A stretch of 61,284 nucleotides of DNA from Acidovorax sp. CF316 (GCF_000276605.1 NZ_AKJX01000165.1:1-61284); one strand, 5' to 3'; shown: positions 30,306 through 39,665, numbered from the stretch's first letter. Numbers and translations are program-made. Notes: generated by a model from the sequence alone, not told the origin.

Positions 30306-31025
30306 TTAAACGGTAAGGTAGCGCGACCACAGGCTGCGGTCGGCGTTGAGCGCGGCGGAATCGCCCTGCCAGACCACGCGCCCGCGCTCCAGGATCACAT
30401 GGCGGTCGGCCAGGCCCACCAGGCGGTGCACGTACTTGTCCACCACCAGGATGGTCTGGCCCGCGGCCTTGAGCGTGGCCAGGCAGCGCCAGATCTCCTC
30501 GCGAATGACAGGGGCCAAGCCTTCGGTGGCCTCGTCCAAAATGAGCAGGCGCGGGTTGGTCGACAGCGCCCGGCCGATGGCCAGCATCTGCTGTTCGCCA
30601 CCCGAGAGCTGGTTGCCGAGGTTGTTCTGCCGCTCCTTCAGGCGCGGGAACACGCCGTAGATGCGCCCGATGTCCCAGGCGTCGCGCAGGCCGTTGCGGT
30701 GGTCGGCAAAGGCCTGCAGGTGCTCGCGCACCGTGAGGTTGGGGAACACATGGCGCCCCTCGGGCACGATGGCCAGGCCCAGGCGGGCGATCGCATCGCT
30801 CTTGAGGCGGTCGGTCGCCTGGCCGGCAAAGCGGATATCGCCCGCCGTGGGGCGCAGCGCCCCCACCAGGGTCTTGATGGTGGTGCTCTTGCCCATGCCG
30901 TTGCGGCCAAGCAGGGACACCACCTCGCCGGCCCCGATCTGCAGATCGATGCCGAACAGCACCTGGCTCACGCCGTAGCCGGCCTCCAGGCCCTGGCAGC
31001 TCAGCAAGGGTTCGGGCGCGCTCAT
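30306..31025 (-). CDS. Liv-type ABC importer ATP-binding protein (LivF-like)
   Basis: A 239-residue ATPase of the branched-chain amino acid / hydrophobic-compound importer family. Walker A GRNGMGKST (about 40-48), signature LSGGEQQ, Walker B LLILDEATEGLAP and the LivF-specific IVPEGRHVFPNLTVREHL are visible. Its ATG overlaps the LivG stop (ATGA, 31025-31022), showing translational coupling. Members in catabolic operons commonly import aromatic acids; the oxygenase context supports that here. Confidence 0.93.
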   Translation of the reverse strand: MSAPEPLLSCQGLEAGYGVSQVLFGIDLQIGAGEVVSLLGRNGMGKSTTIKTLVGALRPTAGDIRFAGQATDRLKSDAIARLGLAIVPEGRHVFPNLTVREHLQAFADHRNGLRDAWDIGRIYGVFPRLKERQNNLGNQLSGGEQQMLAIGRALSTNPRLLILDEATEGLAPVIREEIWRCLATLKAAGQTILVVDKYVHRLVGLADRHVILERGRVVWQGDSAALNADRSLWSRYLTV

Positions 31026-31780
31026 GGGGTGGTCTCCAGGGTTTCGGTGCCCAGGTACACAGCCTGCACCTCGGCGTTGTTGCGAATCTCGTCGGGCGTG
31101 CCGGCCGTGAGCACGCGGCCATAGACCAGCACCGAGATGCGGTCGGCCAGGCGGAACACGGCCTCCATGTCGTGCTCGATCAGCAGCACGGCCATGTCCT
31201 GGCGCAGGGTCTCGATGAGCTGCACCATCTGCTGCGACTCGTCGGGCCCCATGCCGGCCATGGGCTCGTCGAGCAGCAGCAGCTTGGGTCCGGAGGCCAG
31301 CGCCAGCGCCACATCCAGCGTGCGCTGCGCGCCGTGCGGCAGAGCGCCGGCGATCTCATCGAGCTGGCCCTGCAAGCCCACGCGCTCGGCCAGCCGGTCG
31401 GCGGCTTCGTACAGGCCACGCGCCTGCGAGCGCGGCTGCAGGAAGCGAAAGCTCGAGCCGCTGTGCGCCTGCACGGCCAGCAGCAGGTTGTCGCGCACGC
31501 TTTGCCTGGGGAAAATGCGCGTGACCTGGAAGCAGCGCGACAGGCCCTTGGCCACCCGGCGGTGCATGGGCAGCGCGGTGATGTCGGCGCCGTCCAGCAG
31601 CACCCGCCCCTCGTCGGGCGCCAACAGGCCCGAGATCTGGTTGACCAGCGTGGTCTTGCCCGCGCCGTTGGGGCCGATGAGGGCGTGCACCTCGCCATGC
31701 CCCACCGACAGGCTCACATGGTCGGTGGCCAGCAGGCCGCCGAAGCGCTTGACCAGGCCCTGCACTTGGAAAAGGCTCAT
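31022..31780 (-). CDS. Liv-type ABC importer ATP-binding protein (LivG-like)
   Basis: A 252-residue ATPase paired with the LivF-like protein. Walker A GPNGAGKTT lies near 37-45, followed by VTRIFPRQSVRDNLL; Walker B is LLLLDEPMAGMGP, with EHDMEAVF as the H-loop region. The signature reads LPHGAQRTLDVALAL rather than LSxGxQ; LivG-type proteins often have the LSYGxQR form, so the Pro-His variant is mildly unusual. The C-terminus has the usual ...VQAVYLGTE. Overlaps both neighbours by 4 bp. The start at 31780 gives MSLFQVQGLVKRFGG. Confidence 0.93.
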   Translation of the reverse strand: MSLFQVQGLVKRFGGLLATDHVSLSVGHGEVHALIGPNGAGKTTLVNQISGLLAPDEGRVLLDGADITALPMHRRVAKGLSRCFQVTRIFPRQSVRDNLLLAVQAHSGSSFRFLQPRSQARGLYEAADRLAERVGLQGQLDEIAGALPHGAQRTLDVALALASGPKLLLLDEPMAGMGPDESQQMVQLIETLRQDMAVLLIEHDMEAVFRLADRISVLVYGRVLTAGTPDEIRNNAEVQAVYLGTETLETTP

Positions 31781-32784
31781 GGCTTGCTCCTTGCGCGCAG
31801 GTCCGCCAGCGCCGCCAGGCCCTTGGGCGCATACAGCGCGGTGGCGATCAGCAGCACGCCCAGCGGCATGTGCCAGTAGTCGGTGTGCAGCTTGAGCGCT
31901 TCTTCGAGTGCCAGCCACACAGCCGCGCCCACCGGCCCGCCCCAGCGCCGGCCCAGGCCGCCGATGACGACCATCACGATCAGCGTGGCAGACTGCGTCC
32001 AGTGCATCATCGATGGGCTCACGAAGCTGTTGCCCGTGGCCAGCAGCGCGCCCGCCAGGCCCGCGGCGGCGCCGGCCAGCGTGAAGGCCGCCAGCTGCAG
32101 CAGGTACACCGGGTAGCCCAGGGCACGCATGCGCGTCTCGTTGTCGCGGATACCCGCCAGCGCCGCACCGAAGCGCGAGGCCGTGGCCCGGTCCAGCCAC
32201 CACAGCACCAGCGCCACCAGGGCCAGCACCACCCAGTACAGCGTGGGCTCGTGCATCACATCAAGGCCCATGCCCAGCGCCGGCCGCAGGGGCAGCGTGT
32301 AGCCGTCGTCGCCGCCATAGCTGCGCAGCGAGACGAAGACGAAGTACAGCATCTGCGCGAAGGCCAGGGTGATCATGATGAAGTACACCCCCTTGGTTCG
32401 CAGCGAGATGGCGCCCACCAGTGCGGCCACCAGCGCGGCCGCAGCCATGGCAGCGCCCCAGACGACCCAGGCCGAGGTGGCGCCCGCATCGCTGAGTACC
32501 ACCACCGCATAGGCGCCCACGCCCACGAAGCCCGCATGCCCCAGCGCCACCATGCCGCCAAAGCCCATGATGAAGTTCAGGCTGGCCGCGGCCAGGGCCA
32601 CCACCAGCACCCGGCGCATGAAGCCGATGTAGAAATCCAGGCCCAGGGCCGGCGCGACCAAGGGAAAGGCGGCCAACGCGGCCAGCAGCACCAACGGCAC
32701 GATGGCACCACGCCAGCGCGGCGCAGCCATCGGCGGCGAGGGTAGCGAGGGGGATGAGGTCAAGGAGGCAGACATGGCACTCAT
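31777..32784 (-). CDS. Liv-type ABC importer permease (LivM-like)
   Basis: A 335-residue inner-membrane permease with about 8-10 hydrophobic helices and the LivM patterns GFGGMVALGHAGFVGVGAYA and AALAGIRDNETRMRALGYPVYLLQL. Start ATG 32784 overlaps the LivH stop (ATGA); a second ATG at 32775 is possible. The 3' end overlaps LivG by 4 bp. Forms the translocation channel with the LivH-like protein. Confidence 0.93.
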   Translation of the reverse strand: MSAMSASLTSSPSLPSPPMAAPRWRGAIVPLVLLAALAAFPLVAPALGLDFYIGFMRRVLVVALAAASLNFIMGFGGMVALGHAGFVGVGAYAVVVLSDAGATSAWVVWGAAMAAAALVAALVGAISLRTKGVYFIMITLAFAQMLYFVFVSLRSYGGDDGYTLPLRPALGMGLDVMHEPTLYWVVLALVALVLWWLDRATASRFGAALAGIRDNETRMRALGYPVYLLQLAAFTLAGAAAGLAGALLATGNSFVSPSMMHWTQSATLIVMVVIGGLGRRWGGPVGAAVWLALEEALKLHTDYWHMPLGVLLIATALYAPKGLAALADLRARSKP

Positions 32785-33701
32785 GCTTTGGCAGAAAACA
32801 GCCCCGCGGGGCGAAAGCTCAGTACGGCGGCCATCAGGGCGTACATGGCAACCTCGGCGAACAGCGGGCCCAGGTCGGCCGCCACGGAGGGCGGCAGCGT
32901 GGCGCGCAGCAAGAGCGGCAGGAAGGCCCGGCCGATGGTGTCCACCAGCCCCACCAGCAGCGCAGCCACGAAGGCCCCGCGCACCGAGCCGATGCCGCCG
33001 ATGACGATGACCACCAGCGCCGGGATCAGGATGGCTTCGCCCATGCCCACCTGCACGGCCATCAGCGGCCCCATGAGGGCGCCGGCCAGGGCCGCCAGAG
33101 CAGCCCCCAGCACGAAGATGCCGCAGAACACGCGCTTGACGCGCACGCCCATGAGCTCGGCCATCCACCGGTCCGACGCGCCGGCCCGCACCAGCATGCC
33201 CACGCGACTGTGGTTGACCAGCAGGTACAGCAGGCCCGCTACCAGCACCCCGGCCACCAGCACCACCAGCCGGTACGAGGGGTACGGCAGGCCGGCGAAC
33301 AGCTCCACCGGGCCCGAGAGCAGGGCCGGTGTGGGCGCCATCACGGGCGACGGGCCCCAGGCCATCTTCACCGCGTCATCGGCTACCAGGATCACGCCGA
33401 AGGTAGCGAGCACCTGGGCCAGGTGGTCGCGCCCGTAGAGGCGGCGCATCAGCGTCACCTCCAGCAGCACGGCCACGAACACGGTGGCGGCGATGGCCAC
33501 CAGCACTGCTCCTGCGAACGAACCGCTGTGCACATGCACCGTGGCCGCCACGTAGGCGCCCACCATGAACAGCGAGCCGTGCGAGAGGTTCATCACGTCC
33601 ATGATCCCGAAGACCAGCGTGAGGCCGGCCGCGATCAGGAAGAGCATGAGCCCGTAGCCCGCTCCGTTGAGCAATTGCTCGATGACGAGGATCCAGTTCA
33701 T
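32781..33701 (-). CDS. Liv-type ABC importer permease (LivH-like)
   Basis: A 306-residue permease beginning MNWILVIEQLLNGAGYGLMLFLIAAGLTLVFGIMDVMNLSHGSLFMVGAY, the standard LivH opening, with about eight transmembrane helices and the conserved VIGGIGSVRGAFVAALLVG near the C-terminal third. It lies 37 bp after the binding-protein gene and overlaps the LivM gene by 4 bp. Confidence 0.94.
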   Translation of the reverse strand: MNWILVIEQLLNGAGYGLMLFLIAAGLTLVFGIMDVMNLSHGSLFMVGAYVAATVHVHSGSFAGAVLVAIAATVFVAVLLEVTLMRRLYGRDHLAQVLATFGVILVADDAVKMAWGPSPVMAPTPALLSGPVELFAGLPYPSYRLVVLVAGVLVAGLLYLLVNHSRVGMLVRAGASDRWMAELMGVRVKRVFCGIFVLGAALAALAGALMGPLMAVQVGMGEAILIPALVVIVIGGIGSVRGAFVAALLVGLVDTIGRAFLPLLLRATLPPSVAADLGPLFAEVAMYALMAAVLSFRPAGLFSAKA

Positions 33702-33738
33702 GGTGTGCTTGGAATGCGCGAAAGCGGTGGGGACAAGG

Positions 33739-34953
33739 TCACTTCAACGGGCACTGGGCAGAGAAGGCATCTCCGTAGTTCTCAAGCACCGTCTTGATGG
33801 TCTTGTTGGTCACGCGGCCCTCGGCGTTCTTGCCGATGGTGCGCAGGTAGAAGTTCTGCACCGGGTAGTGGTTGTTGGCATAGCGGAAGCTGCCGCGCAC
33901 CGAGGGGAACTGCGCCTTGGCCAGCGCCTTGGCCAGGGCCTCGCGGTCGGCCACCTTGCCGCCCACGGCCTTGACGGCCGCGTCCATGGCGCTGATCACG
34001 TCGAAGGCCTGTGCGGCGTAGATGGACGGGTAGCGCCCGCCGTATTCCTTGCGGAAGGCCGCGACGAAGGCCTTGTTGGCCGCGTTGTCCAGGTCGTGCG
34101 CCCAGTGCGAGGTGTTGAACAGGCCGAGCATGGGCTCGCCCACCGCGCCGATGATGTCCTCGTCGGCCGAGAAGCCGCTGGTCACCAGCATGATGTCCTT
34201 GGACAGGCCGGCCCCCACGAACTGCTTGATGAAGTTGATGCCCATGGCTCCGGGCAGGAAGAAGTACACGGCCTCGGGCTTGGCGGCGCGCAGTTGCGCC
34301 AGCTCGGTCGCGTAGTCAATCTGGCCGACCTTGGTGTACACCTCGTCGACCACCGTGCCCTTGAACTTGCGCTTGAAGCCGGTGAGCCCGTCCTTGCCGG
34401 CGGGGTAGTTGGGGGCGATCAGCACCATGCGGCCAAAGCCGCGGTCGGCTGCGAACTGGCCTGCGGCCTCGTGGTACTGGTCGTTCTGGTAGGCGGTACC
34501 GAAGAAGTAGGCATTGCACTGCGCGCCGGCCAGCTGGCTCGGGCCGGCGTTGTTCGACAGATAGGGCACCTTGGCCGCGAACAGCGTGGGTGCCACGGCC
34601 AATGCCACGTTGGAAGCGATGGGGCCGGTGAACAGATCGATCTTCTCGCGCTGCACGAAGCGGTCCACCAGCTGCTTGGCCTGGTCGGGGCTGCCGGCCA
34701 TGTCGGTCTGCACGAACTCCACCGGCTGGCCGCCGAGCTTGCCAGCGAGTTGCTTAATGGCCAGGTTGAAGCCATCGCGCGCATCGGCGCCGGGGCCGGC
34801 GAACGGGCCCGAGATGTCGAGCGCCATGCCGACCTTGATGGGGCCCTGCTGCGCTGCGGCGGTGAAGCTGGCGCAGGCCGCCAGGGTGGCCAGGGCAGCC
34901 AGAGCGACTGCTTCAAGACGCTTGCGAAGCGAGGTGCGGGAGAGTTGTGCCAT
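33739..34953 (-). CDS. Liv-type ABC substrate-binding protein
   Basis: A 404-residue periplasmic ligand-binding protein (type I PBP, Peripla_BP_6). The signal sequence is about 1-35; it contains LATLAAC (Cys27), so it could be processed as a lipoprotein or cleaved after AAA. The mature start IKVGMALDISGPFAGPGADARDGFNLAIKQL is typical of receptors for branched-chain amino acids, amides and aromatic acids. It is placed between the Rieske ferredoxin and the Liv permeases in one operon, so its ligand is likely the oxygenase substrate (inferred). Confidence 0.92.
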   Translation of the reverse strand: MAQLSRTSLRKRLEAVALAALATLAACASFTAAAQQGPIKVGMALDISGPFAGPGADARDGFNLAIKQLAGKLGGQPVEFVQTDMAGSPDQAKQLVDRFVQREKIDLFTGPIASNVALAVAPTLFAAKVPYLSNNAGPSQLAGAQCNAYFFGTAYQNDQYHEAAGQFAADRGFGRMVLIAPNYPAGKDGLTGFKRKFKGTVVDEVYTKVGQIDYATELAQLRAAKPEAVYFFLPGAMGINFIKQFVGAGLSKDIMLVTSGFSADEDIIGAVGEPMLGLFNTSHWAHDLDNAANKAFVAAFRKEYGGRYPSIYAAQAFDVISAMDAAVKAVGGKVADREALAKALAKAQFPSVRGSFRYANNHYPVQNFYLRTIGKNAEGRVTNKTIKTVLENYGDAFSAQCPLK

Positions 34954-35009
34954 CGTCAGTCCTTATCCATCAACAAAAAAAGAGAACCAGGGGCCGCGCA
35001 GGCGGGGCT

Positions 35010-35357
35010 TCAGAGCCCGACCTCGACACGCCCTGCCACCACGCGCACCGGGAACGTGCGCACCGCTTCGGTGACGGGCGCCTTGCAGGGCGCCCCCGTG
35101 CGGATGTCGAAGGTGCCCTGATGCAAGGGGCATTCCACACAGCCGTCTTCCACCCAGCCGTCGGACAATTTGGCGGCACCGTGGGTGCACAGGTCGTACA
35201 GGGCGAACAGCCCTTCCCCGTCGCGGAACACCGCAACGGGCAGCCCCTGCACCACCACGGGCCACACGGCGCCGTCCGGGAAATCCTCGGGCTCGCCCAC
35301 GTCGTGCCAGGCGGCTACCGCGCCCTGTTCCAGTGCCTTATCGGTCGTTGTCTGCAT
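35010..35357 (-). CDS. Rieske-type ferredoxin of aromatic oxygenase
   Basis: A 115-residue soluble Rieske [2Fe-2S] protein carrying electrons from the reductase to the terminal oxygenase. Cluster ligands are Cys57 and His59 (CTH) and Cys76 and His79 (CPLH), followed by QGTFDIRTGAPCKAPV. Size and motif spacing match NagAb/AndAb-type ferredoxins. GAGGA lies upstream of ATG 35357. It is 11 bp after the beta-subunit stop and 56 bp before the binding-protein gene, on the same transcript. Confidence 0.94.
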   Translation of the reverse strand: MQTTTDKALEQGAVAAWHDVGEPEDFPDGAVWPVVVQGLPVAVFRDGEGLFALYDLCTHGAAKLSDGWVEDGCVECPLHQGTFDIRTGAPCKAPVTEAVRTFPVRVVAGRVEVGL

Positions 35358-35368
35358 GGTGCGGGTCC

Positions 35369-35887
35369 TCAGATGGGGGTGGCGAGCAAGGTGGCCACGC
35401 GCGAGGTGTCGTAGACCACGCGCTTGCTGCGGTAGCGCCACTCGCCCTGGTGCTGCACCACCTCGTCCAGGTAGGTGCCGGCCTGGTAGACGCTGGACTC
35501 GCCGGCCGTGCCGGTGATGACCACCACGTAGCTCGACTGCGTGTGCACCACGCCGTCCTTGACGGCGGTGATCACCAGGCCCGAGGTGCCGTGGCGGTAC
35601 ACGTGGTCCTCGAAGATGTTGGCGTTGCGCAGCGACAGCACGCGGTCGCGCAGCATGCCGGCATTGCGGCAGTACATGATGGGCGCGGGAAAGCCGGCGT
35701 CGAAGTTCTCCTTGGGGATGATCTCGTAGCGGCCCTCTTCGACGAAGAAGCCGGGCCACTCTTCGAGCCGGTTGTTGTCCAGCGCGCTCACATAGCGGTG
35801 CTGCAGCTCGAGCAGCTCGGTCCACAGCTGCAGGCGCTCCTGGCGGCTGATGTCGATGGGGGCGGTAGGGGTGGTCATCGTGGTCAT
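35369..35887 (-). CDS. Aromatic-ring-hydroxylating dioxygenase beta subunit
   Basis: A 172-residue small subunit with the NTF2-like cone fold that shapes the alpha3-beta3 oxygenase. Family features are visible: ELLELQHRYVSALDNNRLEEWPGFFVEEGRYEII, then MYCRNAGMLRDRV and NIFEDHVYRHGTSG. Start ATG 35887 follows GAAGGA; ATG 35878 is an alternative. It lies 13 bp after the alpha subunit. Closest in pattern to NagH/AndAd small subunits by eye. Confidence 0.93.
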   Translation of the reverse strand: MTTMTTPTAPIDISRQERLQLWTELLELQHRYVSALDNNRLEEWPGFFVEEGRYEIIPKENFDAGFPAPIMYCRNAGMLRDRVLSLRNANIFEDHVYRHGTSGLVITAVKDGVVHTQSSYVVVITGTAGESSVYQAGTYLDEVVQHQGEWRYRSKRVVYDTSRVATLLATPI

Positions 35888-35900
35888 GGCGTGCAGTCCT

Positions 35901-37181
35901 TCAGTAGCCCATCAGTCCCTGGTAGCCCACCCAGAAGCGGCGGATCAGGTTCTCGGTGATCACGGTGTCCATCTGCTCGGGCGCCTCGCGCGCCATGGCG
36001 ATGTAGGAGTGCTTGTCACCATCGCGCACGGTGCCGCGCTGCACCAGCTCGGTGGCCTCGGTGTCCTCCATCGAGATGTAGCCCGCAGGGCCCACCAGGT
36101 TGGCCTGCAGCAGGCGCAGCTCGCGCAGCTCGGGCGTGTCATCGGCGTAGCCGAAGAAATGGAACACCAGCTCGAAGTTGCCCGGGCCCTTGGGCAGCAG
36201 CTGGCGCGCCACCAGCGTGTTGTGGATCTGCTGCACCACCAGCTGCGGAAAGATCGGCTGGATGTGGTTGGTGGTCATCTCGTCGAACTCCTGGATCTGG
36301 CCGAGCAGCGCGGGCTCTTCGAGTTCGAAGCCTTCGTCCATGGAGCGGATGTTCTGCGCGCTGTAGGCCGCGGCGGTGTCCGTCTCCACCTCGGGCTTGG
36401 TCACGGTGATGATGCTGTGCAGGCCGTGGTTCGCATCGGGGATGGAGCGCGCCTTCATCCCCACGCGGAAGATGTTGAAGGTGGTGTGGAACAGGTGCAG
36501 CAGGCTGGCGTGGTAGGGGTCCTTGACGTTCTCGAAGTACAGCTTCCAGTTCGACTTGGAGTACTGGCGCGTGCAGCCCAGGTAGACGATGGGCTTGTGG
36601 AAGATGCGGTCGATCCACGGCCGCATCTGCTCGCCCAGGTACTCGGGCAGCGGCGGCGTCGCGTCGCTGAAGGTGGCGAACAGCAAGCCCTTGTAGCTGT
36701 CCACGCGCAGCTTCTGCAGGCCATGCTCTTCGGTCTTGAAATCCTTGGGCATGCCGACCATGCCCTTTTGGCCGCGGCGAAACGGCACACCCTGCAGGTC
36801 GCCGTTGGCGGCAAAGCTCCACTGGTGGTACACGCAGGTGTGGCTGGCCGCGTTGCCGCGCTTTTCGCGGCAGACCATGGCGCCGCGGTGGGCGCAGCGG
36901 TTGACCCAGCAGGCCAGGCCGTCGGCCGTGCGCGTGACCACCACGGGAGTGTCGCCGACGAAGGTGGACTTGAAGTCGCCCACATTCGGGATCTCGGCTT
37001 CCAGCCCCAGAAAGCTCCAGACCGGCCCGCGGAAGATGCGCTCCTGCTCGCGGTCGTAGACCTCCTGCGAGCTGAACACCCGGTAGGGCACGTTGGAGCC
37101 ATCGGGCTGCGGGAAGAACACCTGCCGCTGCGCCTTGAGCGAGACGGGGGCAGCGACTTCGACGGCGGGGATTTCAGACAT
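35901..37181 (-). CDS. Aromatic-ring-hydroxylating oxygenase alpha subunit (NagG/AndAc-like)
   Basis: A 426-residue catalytic subunit. The Rieske domain has Cys96 and His98 (CAHRGAMVC) and Cys116 and His119 (CVYHQW). The mononuclear iron site shows bridging Asp221 and ligands His224 and His229 (NVKDPYHASLLH). The blocks GLEAEIPNVGDFKSTFVG, GDLQGVPFRRG and GMPKDFKTEEHGL resemble salicylate-5-hydroxylase (NagG) and anthranilate dioxygenase (AndAc) rather than naphthalene or biphenyl enzymes, from memory of the family. ATG 37181 is preferred over GTG 37187. First gene of the nine-gene operon; an AraC gene lies 122 bp upstream in the same direction. Substrate not determinable here; probably an aromatic carboxylate. 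Confidence 0.93.
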   Translation of the reverse strand: MSEIPAVEVAAPVSLKAQRQVFFPQPDGSNVPYRVFSSQEVYDREQERIFRGPVWSFLGLEAEIPNVGDFKSTFVGDTPVVVTRTADGLACWVNRCAHRGAMVCREKRGNAASHTCVYHQWSFAANGDLQGVPFRRGQKGMVGMPKDFKTEEHGLQKLRVDSYKGLLFATFSDATPPLPEYLGEQMRPWIDRIFHKPIVYLGCTRQYSKSNWKLYFENVKDPYHASLLHLFHTTFNIFRVGMKARSIPDANHGLHSIITVTKPEVETDTAAAYSAQNIRSMDEGFELEEPALLGQIQEFDEMTTNHIQPIFPQLVVQQIHNTLVARQLLPKGPGNFELVFHFFGYADDTPELRELRLLQANLVGPAGYISMEDTEATELVQRGTVRDGDKHSYIAMAREAPEQMDTVITENLIRRFWVGYQGLMGY

Positions 37182-37303
37182 GGGCACGGCCTCTTCGATT
37201 GGTATGCCTCCATGCTAGAAATCAACGCCCTGCCCCGCTATCCACTATCGGCACGCGGCGCTGCGGGCCTGTCCGGTTCTTGCAAATGTGCAGTGGTGCC
37301 TGC

Positions 37304-38320
37304 TCAATTGAAGCTGGTCTGGCTCGGCAGTTCGCCAAAGCGCTCGCGGTAGTAGCTCGAAAAACGGCCCAGGTGGCCGAAGCCGAACTCCAGCGCCGCA
37401 TCGGTCACGCAGTGGCCGGGGCGCTCCTGCAGGCGCGCACGCACCGCGTCAAGCCGCATGTTGCGCAGCAGCGCCATGGGCGATTCGCCATGGTGGCGCT
37501 GGCACAGCGCATTCAGGCCGCGCACGCTGACACCGGCGGCGCGCGCCAGGTCTTCGAGCGCCACGGGCGCGCACAGGCGGCTGCGCATGTAGGCATCGAG
37601 CCGGTCGAGCCGGCCCATGTCGCCATGGGGGACCGGCGCGGCGGTGTCGATGTCCAGCGCCCCCAGGGACAACAGCGGCGCCGCAGGCATCGGCACGCTC
37701 TGCGCGCAGGAGGCCAGGAACAGCGCCACGTTGCTCTCCATGTGGTCCACCCAGCGCGCATGCGCGGTGCTCTCCACCGCCTGCTGGCTCACATGCAGCA
37801 GCGATTGCATGAGAAAGTGCCACTGCTGGCCCTGCCCCGCGCTCAGCGGCAGCAGCGGGTGCACGAAGGTCGAGTCGCCCACCAGCGACTCGGGCGCCCA
37901 GGCGCGCAGCAGGCTGCACGGCACCTTGAGGATGAGCTGTCGCGCGCCCTGCTGCCAGTGCATGTGCAGGTTGTGGCGCGGTGCAATCAGCGCGGCGGCA
38001 CCGGCGGGCAGGCGCACGGGCACGCCGTCGGACACCAGCTGCGCTGTGCCCGAGAGCGACAGGTGCACCAGCACGAAGTCGTCGAACGGGCGCGGGCGGA
38101 TCTCCACCTCCGCACCGTATTGCAGCATGAACAGCTGCAACTGGCGCACGCGCACCTTGGACAGCGAGGTGGCCACCGGCCCGCCGCACCATTTCAGCCC
38201 ATGGTCGGAGAACTCGCGCGCCACCAGGTCATGGGAGTCCACCCGAAGGTCCGACGTGAACAGCGGGCGCTGCTGCAGCGCCGACAGATCCAGGGACAGG
38301 GCGGACGACAGGGGAACCAT
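37304..38320 (-). CDS. AraC/XylS-family regulator
   Basis: A 338-residue regulator with an N-terminal AraC-binding-like domain (about 20-200) and C-terminal double HTH (about 240-335: VALEDLARAAGVSVRGLNALCQRHH, then GFGHLGRFSSYYRERFGELPS). It lies directly upstream of the oxygenase alpha gene on the same strand and is divergent from the alpha/beta hydrolase, so it is the likely activator of the Rieske/Liv operon. AndR in anthranilate-dioxygenase clusters is of the same family, which fits. The gap to the alpha subunit contains GATAG-type direct repeats (reverse complement of the 37240-37252 region) that might be its site. Confidence 0.9.
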   Translation of the reverse strand: MVPLSSALSLDLSALQQRPLFTSDLRVDSHDLVAREFSDHGLKWCGGPVATSLSKVRVRQLQLFMLQYGAEVEIRPRPFDDFVLVHLSLSGTAQLVSDGVPVRLPAGAAALIAPRHNLHMHWQQGARQLILKVPCSLLRAWAPESLVGDSTFVHPLLPLSAGQGQQWHFLMQSLLHVSQQAVESTAHARWVDHMESNVALFLASCAQSVPMPAAPLLSLGALDIDTAAPVPHGDMGRLDRLDAYMRSRLCAPVALEDLARAAGVSVRGLNALCQRHHGESPMALLRNMRLDAVRARLQERPGHCVTDAALEFGFGHLGRFSSYYRERFGELPSQTSFN

Positions 38321-38524
38321 CGGACAGAGACCTCGCGTGGGGGCTGGGGGAAGGAGGCGCAGCACGCGTCGGGGCGCACCGCTTTGATATGCGTCAACCT
38401 CAGCAATTTCCATACCCATGGACCGGCAGGCGCCCATGCGACACCCCCGCAGCCACGGCCGCAGGGCTGCCGACGTACCATTGGAGCAACAACGCCTGTC
38501 CATCCTTTCACCCCGCTGCTCTCC

Positions 38525-39451
38525 ATGTATTCCACCGTCCGCACCTCGCGCAGCGAGTTCGTCCCCATCCGCACCCTGCGCTACCACGTCCGCCACTGGG
38601 GTGAGGCATCCCCGGCCTCTGCCAGGCCCCCGCTGGTCCTGGTGCATGGCTGGATGGACGTGGGCGCCTCCTACCAGTTCGTGGTGGACGCGTTCTCGGC
38701 CGCGTTCGCGCAAGGCCGGCACATCATCGCGCCCGACTGGCGCGGCTTCGGCCTGAGCAAGTTGCCCACGCCCTGCGACCACTACACCTTTCCCGACTAC
38801 CTGGCCGACCTGGACCTGCTGTTCGACCACTACGTGGGCGATCAGCCCGTGGACCTGGTGGGCCACAGCATGGGCGGCAACATCGCCATGATGTATGCGG
38901 GCGTGCGGCCCGAGCGCATTCGCCGCCTGGTGAACCTGGAGGGCTTCGGCATGCCCGCCACCAAACCCGACCAGGCACCCAGGCGCTATGCGCAGTGGAT
39001 CGACGAGATCAAGAAGCTGCAGACGGGCGACATGGCCCTCAAGGCCTACGACGACGTGGCCGGCGTGGCCCAGCGCCTGATGAAGACCAACCCGCGGCTG
39101 TCGCAGGACAAGGCCGACTGGCTGGCGCAGCACTGGGCCGAGCCCAACGCAGAGGGCCGCTGGGAGATCCTGGGCGACCCGGCGCACAAGATCACCAGCT
39201 CGCAGCTGTACCGCCTGGACGAGGCCCTGGCCCTGTACGAGCGCATTGCCGCCCCCGTGCTGGCCGTGGAGGCCAGCGACGACAGCCTGGGCCAGTGGTG
39301 GAAGGGCCGCTATGCCCTGCCTGAATACCACCAGCGCCTGACCCACGTGCGCGACTGCCGCACGGCCGTGGTGCAGGACGCCGCGCATATGCTGCACCAT
39401 GACCAGCCCGAAGCGGTGGCGCGGCTGATCGAAGAGCACCTGTCTTCCTGA
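38525..39451 (+). CDS. Alpha/beta-fold hydrolase
   Basis: A 308-residue alpha/beta hydrolase. The oxyanion region is LVLVHGWMDVGASYQF (about 37-52), the nucleophile elbow GHSMGG has its Ser near 118, an acidic residue is in EASDDSLG, and the catalytic His is in QDAAHMLHHDQPE. It is similar to epoxide-hydrolase and ester-hydrolase subfamilies; exact substrate unknown. Divergent from the AraC gene (204 bp apart), so it may belong to the catabolic regulon. It is followed 214 bp later by prfB, a housekeeping gene that marks the edge of the region. Confidence 0.88.
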   Translation: MYSTVRTSRSEFVPIRTLRYHVRHWGEASPASARPPLVLVHGWMDVGASYQFVVDAFSAAFAQGRHIIAPDWRGFGLSKLPTPCDHYTFPDYLADLDLLFDHYVGDQPVDLVGHSMGGNIAMMYAGVRPERIRRLVNLEGFGMPATKPDQAPRRYAQWIDEIKKLQTGDMALKAYDDVAGVAQRLMKTNPRLSQDKADWLAQHWAEPNAEGRWEILGDPAHKITSSQLYRLDEALALYERIAAPVLAVEASDDSLGQWWKGRYALPEYHQRLTHVRDCRTAVVQDAAHMLHHDQPEAVARLIEEHLSS

Positions 39452-39665
39452 CCCCTCCTGCGGCACGGTTCCGCGGCCGTTTTCGAGGGCGCAAGGGGCA
39501 TTGCCGGCCCCCATGCCCATCCATGAGAAAATGGCCGATTCGGGCGATGCTGAACCGACCCGCCTCGGTGCGGGTCCTCCCCTTGCGTGCGCACACCAGC
39601 GCAGCGCACACGGGGCCCGTTCGGCCTTGTCACCCTCTACAGAACACACCTACCAGGACACCACC

